The notes beneath the pieces are model-generated. The model saw only the letters and a program-made list of their open reading frames with translations, was not told the origin of the DNA and did no database searches. Positions 42,464 through 51,742 of a DNA stretch of 64,000 nucleotides are shown piece by piece. Source of the DNA: Bhargavaea cecembensis (lineage in GTDB: Bacteria > Bacillota > Bacilli > Bacillales_A > Planococcaceae); assembly GCF_001619585.1 (NCBI RefSeq), contig NZ_LQNT01000009.1, forward strand, positions 1,054,001-1,118,000. Direction: 5' to 3'. Made by a program: the position numbers and the translations under genes. Within the stretch, counting starts at the first letter, position 1, and every line of letters begins with the position of its first letter.

Positions 42464-42547
42464 GTGTCTATTCACGAGGCACTGATGTTTGCTGTCGCTT
42501 TTGCGGCTCTGGTCGCTACCATTATGGAATCAGCACAGAAAAAATGA
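42464..42547 (+). CDS. Type I toxin, holin-like/TxpA-type small membrane peptide (27 aa)
   Basis: GTG at 42464 after GGGGGTGAGG encodes VSIHEALMFAVAFAALVA followed by TIMESAQKK. This single membrane helix with the MSxxEALMxxxxFAxLV pattern is typical of the putative holin-like toxins (TxpA/BsrG class), which depolarise the membrane when over-produced. Its 3' end overlaps a convergent RNA gene with its own promoter, as in txpA/ratA. Confidence 0.75.
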   Translation: MSIHEALMFAVAFAALVATIMESAQKK

Positions 42548-42687
42548 CCCCCCGTTTGAGAATAGCCGCTCGATGGTGAGGTCATTTTTTGCTTGATCCA
42601 TATGTTTCGGGCAGGTCTTCCCTGCGCCGTATCCGCTGGGCCATCCGGTTGCCCCCGGGTGGCTTTTTGGCGGGTTCGACTGTTATC
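42538..42687 (-). ncRNA. Predicted antisense RNA antitoxin (RatA-like)
   Basis: A minus-strand promoter TTGAGA (42716-42721), 16 bp, TATACT (42694-42699) would start an RNA at about 42687. It would run to the hairpin AAAAAATGACC/GGTCATTTTTT (42539-42549 with 42580-42590), overlapping the 3' end of the toxin mRNA. Size would be about 100-150 nt. Confidence 0.6.
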
Positions 42688-42847
42688 GACATTAGTATAC
42701 CACCAAAAGCATGGTTCTCAAACGATTCTGCATCTAAAAAGGGAGCCTTTGACCGGTGGATGCCTCACTCCCCTTTAGGTTATATGATGACCAATGCCTT
42801 TTGATTCATGGGCATTTTAACCATAATCAGATGACAGGAGCACTCTA

Positions 42848-43288
42848 ATGGATCCCCTTAAGCAACGGTACATCAATCTTTATCCTGATGAAGGTACAAG
42901 TGACCGTGAATTAGAAGAAATCGAGAAAACGCTGAACATCCGGCTTCCGATAACATTCCGGGAAATCTCCGCGTACTACAACGGTGGCCTTCTCGGCGGC
43001 ATCAGCCATTTTTCAATCCCGGATGACCGGAAACCAAACGTTAAAGATGAAACCTTAAGGCTAAGAAAAACCGTTGGCCTCCCCTCTCGTTTCGTCGTGC
43101 TGGCCGAGCCCCCGGAAAGCCTGATTGTCATGGACACTTCCGGTACTCCGGAAGTCATCTGGCTTGATGCGATGGATGTGACCAACCTGGCCGGCCGGAC
43201 GTTCACTTCGCCGCCGGATGTCTGGGAAACGTATGGGGAATTTTTTGAAACGCTCTTGGCGGAGGAGGAAGAGGAACGGGAATATTAA
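42848..43288 (+). CDS. SMI1/KNR4 (SUKH) family protein
   Basis: This 146-residue protein shows the SUKH pattern: TSDRELEEIEKTLNIRLPI, FREISAYYNGG, GGISHFSIPD and a helical acidic end. SUKH proteins are common immunity proteins for contact-dependent nuclease toxins. No toxin partner is adjacent, but it lies close to the LXG region, so it may be an orphan immunity gene. Confidence 0.8.
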   Translation: MDPLKQRYINLYPDEGTSDRELEEIEKTLNIRLPITFREISAYYNGGLLGGISHFSIPDDRKPNVKDETLRLRKTVGLPSRFVVLAEPPESLIVMDTSGTPEVIWLDAMDVTNLAGRTFTSPPDVWETYGEFFETLLAEEEEEREY

Positions 43289-43324
43289 ATAAATGAACCG
43301 GCTTCCCAGGAGCGGAAGCCGATT

Positions 43325-43367
43325 CAATGTTATGTATAGGCGTCCCAACCAGGGGCGCCTTTTTGTG
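43325..43367. terminator. Terminator between SUKH and PrpF-like genes
   Basis: AGGCG...CGCCT hairpin followed by T5 on the + strand. Confidence 0.55.
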
Positions 43368-43378
43368 CGGTAGACCAA

Positions 43379-44506
43379 TCATGCAAGGCTATAAGCATAC
43401 TCATAGTTTTTCTTGGTGTAGACGGTTCCTTCCAGGATGGTGCGGGCCGTGCGCACGACTTTGATTGAGCTGATGTTGCCGGCGATCAGGTCCACTTTCG
43501 TTTCCATGATGCCTGCCGGGTGCCCCAGCCGGATGACTTCCTGCTTGGGCTCGACCAGGTCATACAGGAGCGTGTCTTTCAGGAAGATGGCTGTCGTCGA
43601 GCAAATGGCCCCTGTGATGGCCAGTGCCTGATGAGGTTTTTGCATCGACATCATCCGGATCGTGCAGTCCATGTTTTCGGCTTTCCTGAGGACACCGGTG
43701 ACATCCGTGTAGTCCTGCGGAGGGGCGATGAGGGTCATTTTGGGAACTGCCGGGGACTTCACCGTCGCCTCTTCCCTGGACGCAAATCCGCACAGATCTG
43801 CTGCGATGGAACGGATTTCCTCCAGTTCATCGAGTTTTTCCTGTGTCAGCTCATGAGGCAGTTCGGCGCCCGTCAGGCCGACTTCTTCCGCCCTGACGAA
43901 CACCAGCGGGTTGGCGGCATCCACGATCGAGATGGACACCGTGCCTCTGGACGTCGTGATCTGATCGACCGGTTTCCCTGTCGGCAGCACCTTTCCCGTG
44001 ACGGCCCCTTCGGCATCTTTGAACGCCAAGTAAATTGGCGAGCCTGTTCCCGGGACGCCCGGGATTGAGCACAGTCCCTCCGTTTTCACCTGTCCGTCCT
44101 CGACTTCCACTTCCGCACCGATCATTTTGTTCGTGTTCGTATTGAAAATCCTCACTTTGGTGACCGGCTCAACAGCTGCTACCATCCCCTGCTGGATGGC
44201 ATACGGGCCGACCGCGGACGAAATGTTTCCACAGTTCCCCTTGAAATCGACCATTTGGTGCTCGATGCTGACCTGGGCAAACGTGTACTCCACATCCACT
44301 CCGGCAAGTTTCGACTGCTTGATGATCGCCACTTTGCTGGTCAGTGAGTTGGCTCCGCCAAGCCCGTCAATCTGCCTGCGGTCCGGGCTCCCCATAATAT
44401 CCAGAAGGAACTCCTCCCAGAGGGACCGGTCTGCCGGCATATCGTCGAAATTGATGAATACGCCCTTGCTGGTTCCGCCCCTCATCACCACTACAGGAAC
44501 TTTCAT
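43379..44506 (-). CDS. PrpF-like isomerase (methylitaconate/aconitate isomerase family)
   Basis: The start at 44506 (MKVPVVVMRGGTSKGVF, 375 aa) follows AAGGTGG; a longer frame runs into AT-rich promoter DNA. Family features are RGGTSKG, IDGLGGANSLTSKV, DFKGNCGN (general acid/base Cys region) and LGHPAGIME. PrpF proteins shift double bonds in aconitate-type tricarboxylates. It is divergent from a LysR gene and near a tricarboxylate transporter and TcuA. Confidence 0.85.
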   Translation of the reverse strand: MKVPVVVMRGGTSKGVFINFDDMPADRSLWEEFLLDIMGSPDRRQIDGLGGANSLTSKVAIIKQSKLAGVDVEYTFAQVSIEHQMVDFKGNCGNISSAVGPYAIQQGMVAAVEPVTKVRIFNTNTNKMIGAEVEVEDGQVKTEGLCSIPGVPGTGSPIYLAFKDAEGAVTGKVLPTGKPVDQITTSRGTVSISIVDAANPLVFVRAEEVGLTGAELPHELTQEKLDELEEIRSIAADLCGFASREEATVKSPAVPKMTLIAPPQDYTDVTGVLRKAENMDCTIRMMSMQKPHQALAITGAICSTTAIFLKDTLLYDLVEPKQEVIRLGHPAGIMETKVDLIAGNISSIKVVRTARTILEGTVYTKKNYEYAYSLA

Positions 44507-44591
44507 GTCACCAACCACCTTTTTTGCTAAATTTTTTAAAACATTTAACACCCTACTTGTAAAATTAGAGTATGATAGTTAATGTCATAAG

Positions 44592-44607
44592 TAAAATAGA
44601 TATTTTA
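44592..44607. promoter_or_regulatory. Inverted repeat between prpF-like and LysR genes
   Basis: TAAAAT-AGAT-ATTTTA fits the T-N11-A rule for LysR operators and lies in the 150-bp divergent promoter region. Confidence 0.4.
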
Positions 44608-44656
44608 TTTATTAAACTTATAAAAAATCTTATAACCATGAAGGGAGAATACAAGA

Positions 44657-45520
44657 ATGGATGAAAAGGATTGGACTGCAATCAGGGTCCTTTATGAAGA
44701 AAAAAATATAAGCAGAGCCGCTGAGCGCTTGTATATCTCCCAGCCGGCACTCAGTTACAGGCTTAAAAACCTGGAAGCCGAGTTTGGGACAAAGATTTTC
44801 TTCAAGATCAAGGGTGGGATCGAGTTCACGCCGGAAGGCACCCATCTGGCCGAATACGCGGATGACATGATCAAAAAACTGCAGCACACGAAAGACTATA
44901 TGATGAATATGCAGGGTGAAGTAAAAGGAACCTTGCGGCTGGGCGTTTCCAGCAACTTTGCCCAATATAAGCTCCCGAAGATCCTAAAGGAGTTCTCGAC
45001 CGAATACCCGCAAGTTCAATTCAGCGTGAACACAGGATGGAGCACCGAAGTGATGGACCTTCTTAACTCCTCTACGGTTCAGTTGGGGATATTCCGCGGG
45101 GATTATGAATGGTACGGAGAAAGAAAACTATTGCATACCGAGAACCTTTGCTTGATTTCAGCCCAGGAAATTACCATCGAAAACTCCGCTGACCTCCCCT
45201 TTATCAATTACAAAACCGATAATTCACTGAAGGCACTCATTATGGGATGGTGGCAGGATCAGTTTTCGGAACCGCCGCGTGTCGTGATGGAAACTGACCG
45301 TCTGGAAACGTGCAAAGAGATGGTGAAGAATGATTTGGGAATCGCCGTCGTTCCGCAGATTTGCCTCCAACCTTCAGACAATCTACATGTCTATGAGCTC
45401 TCGTACAAAGATGGAAACCCTGTCAGCAGGCATACATGGCTGATGTATGACCAGGACTTGCTCAAACTGCCCACGGTACGAAGTTTTGTGAAGTTTCTTG
45501 AGGACCGCCCTTCCGTATGA
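44657..45520 (+). CDS. LysR-family regulator of tricarboxylate genes
   Basis: This 287-residue protein has an N-terminal winged HTH (about 1-60; NISRAAERLYISQPALSYRL) and an effector domain (about 90-287). It is divergent to the PrpF-like gene and 171 bp upstream of the CitMHS transporter, so it likely controls both with an acid co-inducer. It is a clear paralogue of the regulator at 47777-48655 (both share MDE+DW and WW.+.FSEPP). Confidence 0.9.
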   Translation: MDEKDWTAIRVLYEEKNISRAAERLYISQPALSYRLKNLEAEFGTKIFFKIKGGIEFTPEGTHLAEYADDMIKKLQHTKDYMMNMQGEVKGTLRLGVSSNFAQYKLPKILKEFSTEYPQVQFSVNTGWSTEVMDLLNSSTVQLGIFRGDYEWYGERKLLHTENLCLISAQEITIENSADLPFINYKTDNSLKALIMGWWQDQFSEPPRVVMETDRLETCKEMVKNDLGIAVVPQICLQPSDNLHVYELSYKDGNPVSRHTWLMYDQDLLKLPTVRSFVKFLEDRPSV

Positions 45521-45691
45521 ATAAGCAACAATTCTACTTTAGATTATAAATAAATTTTTAGAAAACCATAAAAATATATATATTTCACTTATCCCCCTCC
45601 TTATAATATTCTAAAAACAACACTTTTTTTCGATGCTATTTTTGTTATCATCGATGAAAGCGATTACTTACTTTGGGGGAGGGATTCATCC

Positions 45692-47005
45692 ATGCTTACG
45701 TTCTTGGGCATAGCGATGGTCATTACATTTACTTACCTGATTATGGCCAAAAAATTATCACCGGTCACTGCGCTTGTCGCAATCCCGATTATTTTCGCAG
45801 TGATTGCCGGCTTTAGGTTAGAGCTCGGGGACATGATGATGGACGGTCTGAAAGAAGTCGCTCCTTCAGCTGCCCTGTTGCTGTTTGCCATCCTGTTCTT
45901 CGGAATCCTGATTGATGCTGGATTATTTGATCCCATGATTAATACGATTACAAAATTGGTTCAGGGGGACCCTGCGAAAATCGCAATAGGCACAGCCGTC
46001 ATCGCCATGACTGTAGCACTGGACGGTGACGGAACCACGACCCATATGATCACCATTTCTGCGATGTTTGCCCTGTATCTCCGGATCGGCATGAATCCTC
46101 TTATACTCGCAACCATCTCGTTGCTCTCTGTCAGTGTCGTGAGCGGGCTGACGCCATGGGGCGGGCCGGCTACAAGAGCCATCGCTTCATTGGGACTGGA
46201 CGCCGATGAATTCTTCCTCCCGATTATTCCGACGATGCTTGGAGGTATGGCTTCCATCCTGTTCATCGCTTATGTCCTCGGCCTGAAAGAGCGGGCCAGG
46301 CTCGGAGTCGTTGAAGTAAAGAACAATTCCAGTGTCTCCCTGGGAATGACTGAAATGGCTGTATCCGCCACCGCCGCAGCAGAAAATAGCCTGAAGCGTC
46401 CCAAACTCAGAATCGTCAACCTGATTCTCGTTGTCACTGTCATGTCACTGTTGGTCATGGGTGTCATGCCGGTAGCTGTGCTGTTCCTGATCGGATTCGT
46501 TCTCGCCTGTGTCATCAACTACCCGAACATCGATCTGCAAAAGGAACGGATTCAGGCACACGCAGGAAATGCACTGACGGTTGTTGTACTTGTATTCGCA
46601 GCAGGGATTTTCTCGGGGATCTTCTCCGGAACGGGAATGGTCGACGCCATCTCCAATGCATTGATCGCCGTCATTCCGGAATCCGCCGGCGGCTTCTTCC
46701 CTCTGATTGTCGCGATCACGAGCATGCCATTCACGTTTGTCTTGTCCAATGACGCTTACTACTTCGGTGTCCTGCCGATCTTGGCAGAAGCGGGCACGGC
46801 GTATGGCGCGAGTGCCTTGGAAATCGCCAGGGCTTCCGTACTGGGACAGCCGGTACACTTCCTCAGCCCGTTGGTGGCTTCCACGCTCCTGCTGACCGGT
46901 ATGATCAAGCGTGATCTCGGGGAAATCCAGAAGTTCGCCTTTAAATGGGCCTTCCTCTGCTCCGTGTTCATGATCATCGTTGCTGTTCTGACCGGCGTGA
47001 TCTGA
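45692..47005 (+). CDS. CitMHS-family citrate/tricarboxylate transporter
   Basis: This 437-residue protein has about twelve membrane helices. CitMHS signatures ALDGDGTTTHMITIS, GLTPWGGPATRA and SMPFTFVLSNDAYYFGVLP are present. Members import citrate with Mg2+, Ca2+ or Zn2+. Here the TcuA and PrpF neighbours suggest a citrate-like acid such as tricarballylate or aconitate. It has its own terminator at 47013-47056. Confidence 0.88.
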   Translation: MLTFLGIAMVITFTYLIMAKKLSPVTALVAIPIIFAVIAGFRLELGDMMMDGLKEVAPSAALLLFAILFFGILIDAGLFDPMINTITKLVQGDPAKIAIGTAVIAMTVALDGDGTTTHMITISAMFALYLRIGMNPLILATISLLSVSVVSGLTPWGGPATRAIASLGLDADEFFLPIIPTMLGGMASILFIAYVLGLKERARLGVVEVKNNSSVSLGMTEMAVSATAAAENSLKRPKLRIVNLILVVTVMSLLVMGVMPVAVLFLIGFVLACVINYPNIDLQKERIQAHAGNALTVVVLVFAAGIFSGIFSGTGMVDAISNALIAVIPESAGGFFPLIVAITSMPFTFVLSNDAYYFGVLPILAEAGTAYGASALEIARASVLGQPVHFLSPLVASTLLLTGMIKRDLGEIQKFAFKWAFLCSVFMIIVAVLTGVI

Positions 47006-47012
47006 ACAAACC

Positions 47013-47056
47013 AAAAACCATCCGGACCGGGAATGACCTGGTTCGGATGGTTTTTT
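47013..47056. terminator. Terminator between the transporter and YyaC genes
   Basis: AAAAACCATCCG pairs with CGGATGGTTTTT between convergent genes. Confidence 0.8.
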
Positions 47057-47064
47057 GATGTGGT

Positions 47065-47712
47065 TTAGAGTTGTTCTTTGTGCGGCAGAGCTCCTGTGAT
47101 GACTTTCACAATTGCCCGCGCCAGCGTCATGACGGTATACAGTCTCGTATCGTTCAGGAACTGAGAAGTCGGGAGCGGGTCGATGTAATTCACGACGCCC
47201 GCGAAATGATAATCACCGACTGAAGGGAGCACTTTTTCGATTCCCTTGCCCGGCTTCAGGGGGCCATCCCTAAAGATGACGGAACCCGCTTCTTCTTTTG
47301 TGCCGAGGGAAGCATCAATGCTGAAAATGACCGGTTTCGTAAACTGGCGGTTGATCTCCTTGATGGTTCCTTTCAGGTTAAAAGCGTGGACCGGGTCTTT
47401 TAACGTTCCGTACACCTTGAATGGGACCCGGCCGTCTTCGAGCATCGATCCTACCAGGGGGCCGAGGGAATCCCCGACGTACCTGTCCGATCCGATGCAC
47501 AAAAAGACCACTTCCCGGTCCTCGCCGGAAGCCTGCCCGATGATGTCCCTGATGGCCAGGGACAAGGCCGCAATTTCGTTTTCTTCTGTTTTCCCCCCGG
47601 GTTTCAGATAAAATGGGGTGGAGTCTTGCAAATGATTTTCAGGATCCCGGAATAACGAACACACGATCATCATCCTCACGTTTTGGCATAGCCTATCTGT
47701 TGTTTCTATCAT
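47065..47712 (-). CDS. yyaC: YyaC-like spore protease (DUF1256)
   Basis: This protein is up to 215 residues. The start is uncertain because neither the first ATG nor the internal MMIVCSL start has a strong ribosome site. It shows VVFLCIGSDRYVGDSLGPLVG, VYGTLKDPVHAFNL and FSIDASLG, the features of YyaC, related to the GPR spore protease fold. It marks the organism as a spore former or a recent descendant of one. It is divergent from a LysR gene. Confidence 0.85.
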   Translation of the reverse strand: MIETTDRLCQNVRMMIVCSLFRDPENHLQDSTPFYLKPGGKTEENEIAALSLAIRDIIGQASGEDREVVFLCIGSDRYVGDSLGPLVGSMLEDGRVPFKVYGTLKDPVHAFNLKGTIKEINRQFTKPVIFSIDASLGTKEEAGSVIFRDGPLKPGKGIEKVLPSVGDYHFAGVVNYIDPLPTSQFLNDTRLYTVMTLARAIVKVITGALPHKEQL

Positions 47713-47776
47713 ATCCTAACCGGGAGTTGAACACGAAATACATTGTTCAAAAGTCTATGGAAAGGAGGGGAAAAGA

Positions 47777-48655
47777 ATGGATGAACGGGACTGGATCCTG
47801 ATCCAGACGCTGCATCAGGAAAAGAACATCACCAAGGCGGCCCAGATGCTCTATATCTCACAACCCGCCCTGACGAACCGCCTTCACCAGCTGGAACGGA
47901 AACTGAATGTGAAGATCGTCAACAGAGGACGGCGCGGTGTCCAGTTTACGCCACAGGGAGAATACCTGGCGAAGGCGGCATCGGAAATGCTGATGTCGAT
48001 TCAGAGGATTAAAGAAAACGTGCTGAATTTCGAGGACCGGCTCACCGGCACCCTAAGGCTGGCCGTCTCCAACTTCTCGACTGACTACCTCATGCCCGGT
48101 CTGCTGAAGGCGTTCAAGGAGCAATACCCGGGCATTGAATTCAAGGTCACTACCGGATTCAGCAGTGATATCGCCGATCTGATCTACAGCCAGGAGGTCC
48201 ACATTGCCATCGTTCGGGGCGACTATGCCTGGAACGGTCAAAAACATTTATTGTTTGAAGACACTCTTAGCATTGCTGCCAACCGCGAAATTGACATCCG
48301 GAAACTGCCCGAGCTGCCGCGCATCGACTATCATACCGATCCGATCCTGAAGCATTCCATCGATCATTGGTGGCACGAAAACTTCTCCGAGCCGCCGCTC
48401 GTCAGCATCGAGGTGGACAAGGCCGGCACGTGCAAGAAGCTCGTTGCGAACGGGCTGGGCTATGGGATTCTGCCGTCGATGGTCTTGAGAGGCAACGATG
48501 AAATCCGGTCACACGTCATCCAGACCGCCGACGGCCATCCGATTGTCCGCAAAACCTGGATGCTTTACCACGAAGAGTCGCTGGAGCTTAATATCGTAAA
48601 GGCGTTCGTCAACTTTGTGAAGGAATCGGATGCCATGGAATGGCTGACGGATTGA
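47777..48655 (+). CDS. LysR-family regulator, paralogue next to TcuA
   Basis: This 292-residue protein starts after AAAGGAGGGG. The HTH reads NITKAAQMLYISQPALTNRL. It is convergent to tcuA, with a shared terminator between. Two paralogous LysR proteins in the locus suggest separate sensing of two acids, or control of separate halves of the pathway. Confidence 0.9.
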   Translation: MDERDWILIQTLHQEKNITKAAQMLYISQPALTNRLHQLERKLNVKIVNRGRRGVQFTPQGEYLAKAASEMLMSIQRIKENVLNFEDRLTGTLRLAVSNFSTDYLMPGLLKAFKEQYPGIEFKVTTGFSSDIADLIYSQEVHIAIVRGDYAWNGQKHLLFEDTLSIAANREIDIRKLPELPRIDYHTDPILKHSIDHWWHENFSEPPLVSIEVDKAGTCKKLVANGLGYGILPSMVLRGNDEIRSHVIQTADGHPIVRKTWMLYHEESLELNIVKAFVNFVKESDAMEWLTD

Positions 48656-48669
48656 ATGAAGGCATTAAA

Positions 48670-48702
48670 AAGAGCATCTGCCTGTTTGGGCAGATGCTCT
48701 TA
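48670..48702. terminator. Bidirectional terminator between LysR and tcuA
   Basis: A 13-bp perfect stem AAGAGCATCTGCC (48670-48682) pairs with 48689-48701. Confidence 0.85.
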
Positions 48703-48712
48703 TTTGTATTGA

Positions 48713-50203
48713 TCAGACTGTGACTTTCGCCTTCGAGTAACTTGCGGCGGAGGTGCCGGCCTGTTTTCCGAAGACCGCTCCGGACATGAGTCCCGAGCCG
48801 CCCGGGTAGTTGTGGTAGAAGATGCCGCCGACCATTTCCCCTGCCGCGTAGAGTCCGGCAATCGGGTTTTCCTGCTCGTCCAGGACTTCGCCTTCAGGGC
48901 TGACATGCACGCCGCCGAATGCGAATGTGATGCCGCATGTGAGCGGGTAGGCGTAAAACGGTGCCTGGTCGAGGGTCAGTGCCCAGTTGGTCTTTGGCGG
49001 GGTGATGCCCACTGTGCCTTTGCCGTCCTTCACGGTCGGGTTGTACTCCCCTTCCTGGACAGCCGCGTTGTACGCGTTGATCGTTTCGAGGAATTGCTCT
49101 TTGTCGACTTTCATCAGGTCCGCCAGTTCCTCGAGGGAGTTTGCCTCCAGGACTGTGGCTTCTTCAAGATTGTATTCCTTGCGCAGCATCGGACGGACCT
49201 GTGCGTCAAACAGCTGGAATGCTGTCTGGCCAGGCTGTTTCAGCACTTCGCGGCCGTATTTGGCATACGTATAGTTCCGGAAGTCGGCGCCTTCGTCCAC
49301 GAACCGCTTGCCTTCCTTGTTGACCAGGAGTCCGAGCGGGAAGGAGGACTTTTTGTAGATGTCGCCCGGCTTGTTGAAGTCTCCGACCTTCGGCGCGTTG
49401 TAGTCCGTTCCGATCGAGTGGCAGCCGTCCCATTGTCCGTGTTTCTGTGCACCCACCGCGAGTGCCATCTTGATGCCGTCGCCTGTGTTGAATTCGGTTC
49501 CGCGGACGATCGCCGCTTCCCACTCCTTGCCCATTTCCTTGCTTCTCATTTCCTTATTGGCTTCAAAGCTGCCGGATGCCAGGACAACACTCGCGGCGCT
49601 GACCGCAATCTGCTTTCCTTCCTGTTCAAGCACCAGGCCGGTGATACGGCCCTGGTCCATGACCAGATCGGTCGCTCGCGAGTTGTACCAGATGTCGATG
49701 CCCAATTCTTCGGCCCGCTTGTTCAGATCGTCGATCAGCCCGATCCCTTTGTTCTTCGTGCGGATCGGAAGACCGCCCCAGAAATGGCGCTTCCCGTCTT
49801 TTTCGAACGACTGGTTCTCGAAGTTCAGTTCAAACTGGACGCCCTGCTCCGCCATCCAGGCGATCGTCTCATAGGACTTGGAGATCAGCTGATTGGCCAG
49901 CTTCGGATCACTCTTGCCTTCCGTGACGCGCATCAGGTCCGCATGAAAGTCCTCCTGCGTGTACTCGGGCATTTCGATTTTCTCTGCCTCTTCATCCGAG
50001 ATCGGGATCACTTTTCGGATGGCATCGAGGTTTTCATAGGCAACCCGGATTGCCCCGTCCGTAAAGAAGGAGTTCCCGCCCCGCTTTTCTTTCGGGCCGC
50101 GCTCAAGAACCAGAACCTCCGCCCCGTTTTCCTTTGCCGCAATGGCCGAACACAATGCCGCATTCCCCGCTCCTACAACGATTACGTCGTAATTCTTTGT
50201 CAT
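48713..50203 (-). CDS. tcuA: FAD-dependent tricarballylate dehydrogenase
   Basis: The start at 50203 (MTKNYDVIVVGAGNAALCS, 496 aa) follows AGGAGGAATAG. It has an N-terminal FAD-binding GAGNAA motif, a fumarate reductase/flavoprotein body (RGGNSFFTDGAIR, GIGLIDDLNKRAEELGI) and C-terminal GLYAAGEMVGGIFYHNYPGGS. TcuA oxidises tricarballylate to cis-aconitate, which PrpF-type isomerases and aconitase can pass on. The usual electron-transfer partner TcuB is not adjacent. Confidence 0.88.
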   Translation of the reverse strand: MTKNYDVIVVGAGNAALCSAIAAKENGAEVLVLERGPKEKRGGNSFFTDGAIRVAYENLDAIRKVIPISDEEAEKIEMPEYTQEDFHADLMRVTEGKSDPKLANQLISKSYETIAWMAEQGVQFELNFENQSFEKDGKRHFWGGLPIRTKNKGIGLIDDLNKRAEELGIDIWYNSRATDLVMDQGRITGLVLEQEGKQIAVSAASVVLASGSFEANKEMRSKEMGKEWEAAIVRGTEFNTGDGIKMALAVGAQKHGQWDGCHSIGTDYNAPKVGDFNKPGDIYKKSSFPLGLLVNKEGKRFVDEGADFRNYTYAKYGREVLKQPGQTAFQLFDAQVRPMLRKEYNLEEATVLEANSLEELADLMKVDKEQFLETINAYNAAVQEGEYNPTVKDGKGTVGITPPKTNWALTLDQAPFYAYPLTCGITFAFGGVHVSPEGEVLDEQENPIAGLYAAGEMVGGIFYHNYPGGSGLMSGAVFGKQAGTSAASYSKAKVTV

Positions 50204-50362
50204 CACTATTCCTCCTGCGATTTCTTTGATAAATCCATCGTAAGATGAAAGGAAGAATAAATAAAATACCGTTATTGTATGAATATCCATACAAAAAGTT
50301 TATGGCTGACAACTAAAAAGAAGGCGCGGAATTTTTCCCGGAGCCTTCCTTGAACTAGGGTT

Positions 50363-51499
50363 TTATGAATTCTGGATAAGCCGGAAGATCTGTTCTGCGG
50401 TGGTGCGAAGATTCCGTCTGGCGGTGTCGGGCTTCATCGCCTCTTCCAGCGAAACGACTTCCTGCATGATGGAGAAATAGGCGGTGACGCCCATCCGGTT
50501 TAGTTCGGCGGCTTCCTTCGAGACGCTGCCGGCGAGGGCGATGACGGGTTTGCCGTGCTTTTGGGCGAGACCCGCAACACCCATGGCGGCTTTGCCCATG
50601 GAAGACTGGGCATCCATGCGGCCTTCGCCAGTGATGACAAAATCCGCTTCCCGAATCTTTTCCTCCAGTCCGATGGTGTTCAGAATGAGTCCAATTCCGC
50701 TCCGGAGTTCGGCGTTGAGGAACCCGACAAATGCAGCACCAAGTCCGCCCGCCGCTCCGGCACCGGGAATCTCCTGAATGTCCCTTCCAAGCTCCTTATT
50801 CACCACTTCCGCAAAGTTTCGGAGCCCCCCATCCAGCTCCCTCACCATTTCTGGGGTTGCCCCTTTCTGCGGGCCGTAAATATAGGCAGCGCCCTGGTCC
50901 CCTTGCAAAGGATTGTTCACGTCGCAGGCGACTTGAATGTCCAACTCTTTTACAGACGGGTGCAGCGAGGAGATATCGACCGACCGGATGGCGCTCAGCG
51001 CCTCCCCGCCCCGCGGCACCTCTTCCCCCGTATCGTCCAAAAAGCTGCAGCCAAGTGCCTGCAGCATGCCGACACCTGCGTCGTTTGTCGCGCTGCCGCC
51101 AAGACCGACAATGAGTGAACGGGCGCCGCGGGAAGCGGCATTCAAGATCAGCTCACCGATACCGTAACTGGTGGCCTTCAGCGGGTTACGATCCGCTTCC
51201 GGAATGAGCGGGAGCCCGCACGCCTCGGCGATTTCGATGACGGCGGTCGTGCCGTCACCGATCAGGCCGTATGTAGCGTAGACCGGATTGCCGAGCGGGC
51301 CGGTCACCCGGGCGCGGACAAGTTCGCCGCCCGTCGCCTGTACGAGCGCCTCCACTGTTCCTTCTCCACCGTCCGCGAGCGGAACGACCTCGATTTCTGC
51401 ATTCGGATATGTCGCGCGGATACCGGCTGCAACTGCTACTCCCGCTTCTGCTGAAGTGAGGCTGCCTTTGAATGAATCGATGGCGATGAGGATGTTCAA
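50363..51499 (-). CDS. glxK: Glycerate kinase
   Basis: This 378-residue protein of glycerate kinase family 1 starts at a TTG (MNILIAIDSFKGSLTSAEAG) with only a weak ribosome site. Motifs are VPLADGGEGTVEAL, VGLGGSATNDAGVGMLQALG and FVITGEGRMDAQSSMGKA. It phosphorylates D-glycerate for entry into glycolysis. It sits after tcuA in the same direction but is separated by 160 bp and a hairpin near 50318-50350. Confidence 0.92.
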   Translation of the reverse strand: MNILIAIDSFKGSLTSAEAGVAVAAGIRATYPNAEIEVVPLADGGEGTVEALVQATGGELVRARVTGPLGNPVYATYGLIGDGTTAVIEIAEACGLPLIPEADRNPLKATSYGIGELILNAASRGARSLIVGLGGSATNDAGVGMLQALGCSFLDDTGEEVPRGGEALSAIRSVDISSLHPSVKELDIQVACDVNNPLQGDQGAAYIYGPQKGATPEMVRELDGGLRNFAEVVNKELGRDIQEIPGAGAAGGLGAAFVGFLNAELRSGIGLILNTIGLEEKIREADFVITGEGRMDAQSSMGKAAMGVAGLAQKHGKPVIALAGSVSKEAAELNRMGVTAYFSIMQEVVSLEEAMKPDTARRNLRTTAEQIFRLIQNS

Positions 51500-51603
51500 G
51501 AAAAAGACCTACTTTCATCTGAATAGAACTACAAGTCAGCAATCCTTCGGTTATTGACCCTTTTTCTTGGTGAAAAAGTTCATGTACTGACACCCTTCTC
51601 TCA

Positions 51604-51617
51604 AGAACGAACGTTCG
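51604..51617. promoter_or_regulatory. LexA-like (SOS) box upstream of panA
   Basis: AGAAC-GAAC-GTTCG matches CGAAC-N4-GTTCG in nine of ten positions. It overlaps the -35 region of the promoter whose -10 is TATAAT at 51638-51643. Confidence 0.6.
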
Positions 51618-51637
51618 CACTTAAGTGCTGGATGTGT

Positions 51638-51643
51638 TATAAT
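51638..51643 (+). promoter_or_regulatory. Extended -10 element of the panA-panT operon
   Basis: TGTTATAAT has a -35-like TTCGCA (51614-51619) 18 bp upstream. The start codon of panA lies 100 bp downstream. Confidence 0.6.
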
Positions 51644-51742
51644 TAGGATACAGAGTATTAAGATAAGTGTCATTCTCTACAGCAATACTGTATATTGTCG
51701 GTAATAGCTTTTTGTCTTTCTGAAGGAAGGAGGAATAACAAT

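Noticed and set aside
48812-50248. 478-residue + strand ORF opposite tcuA
   Set aside because: It has no ribosome site or family features and lies fully antisense to a well-supported gene; high-GC third positions open the opposite frame.
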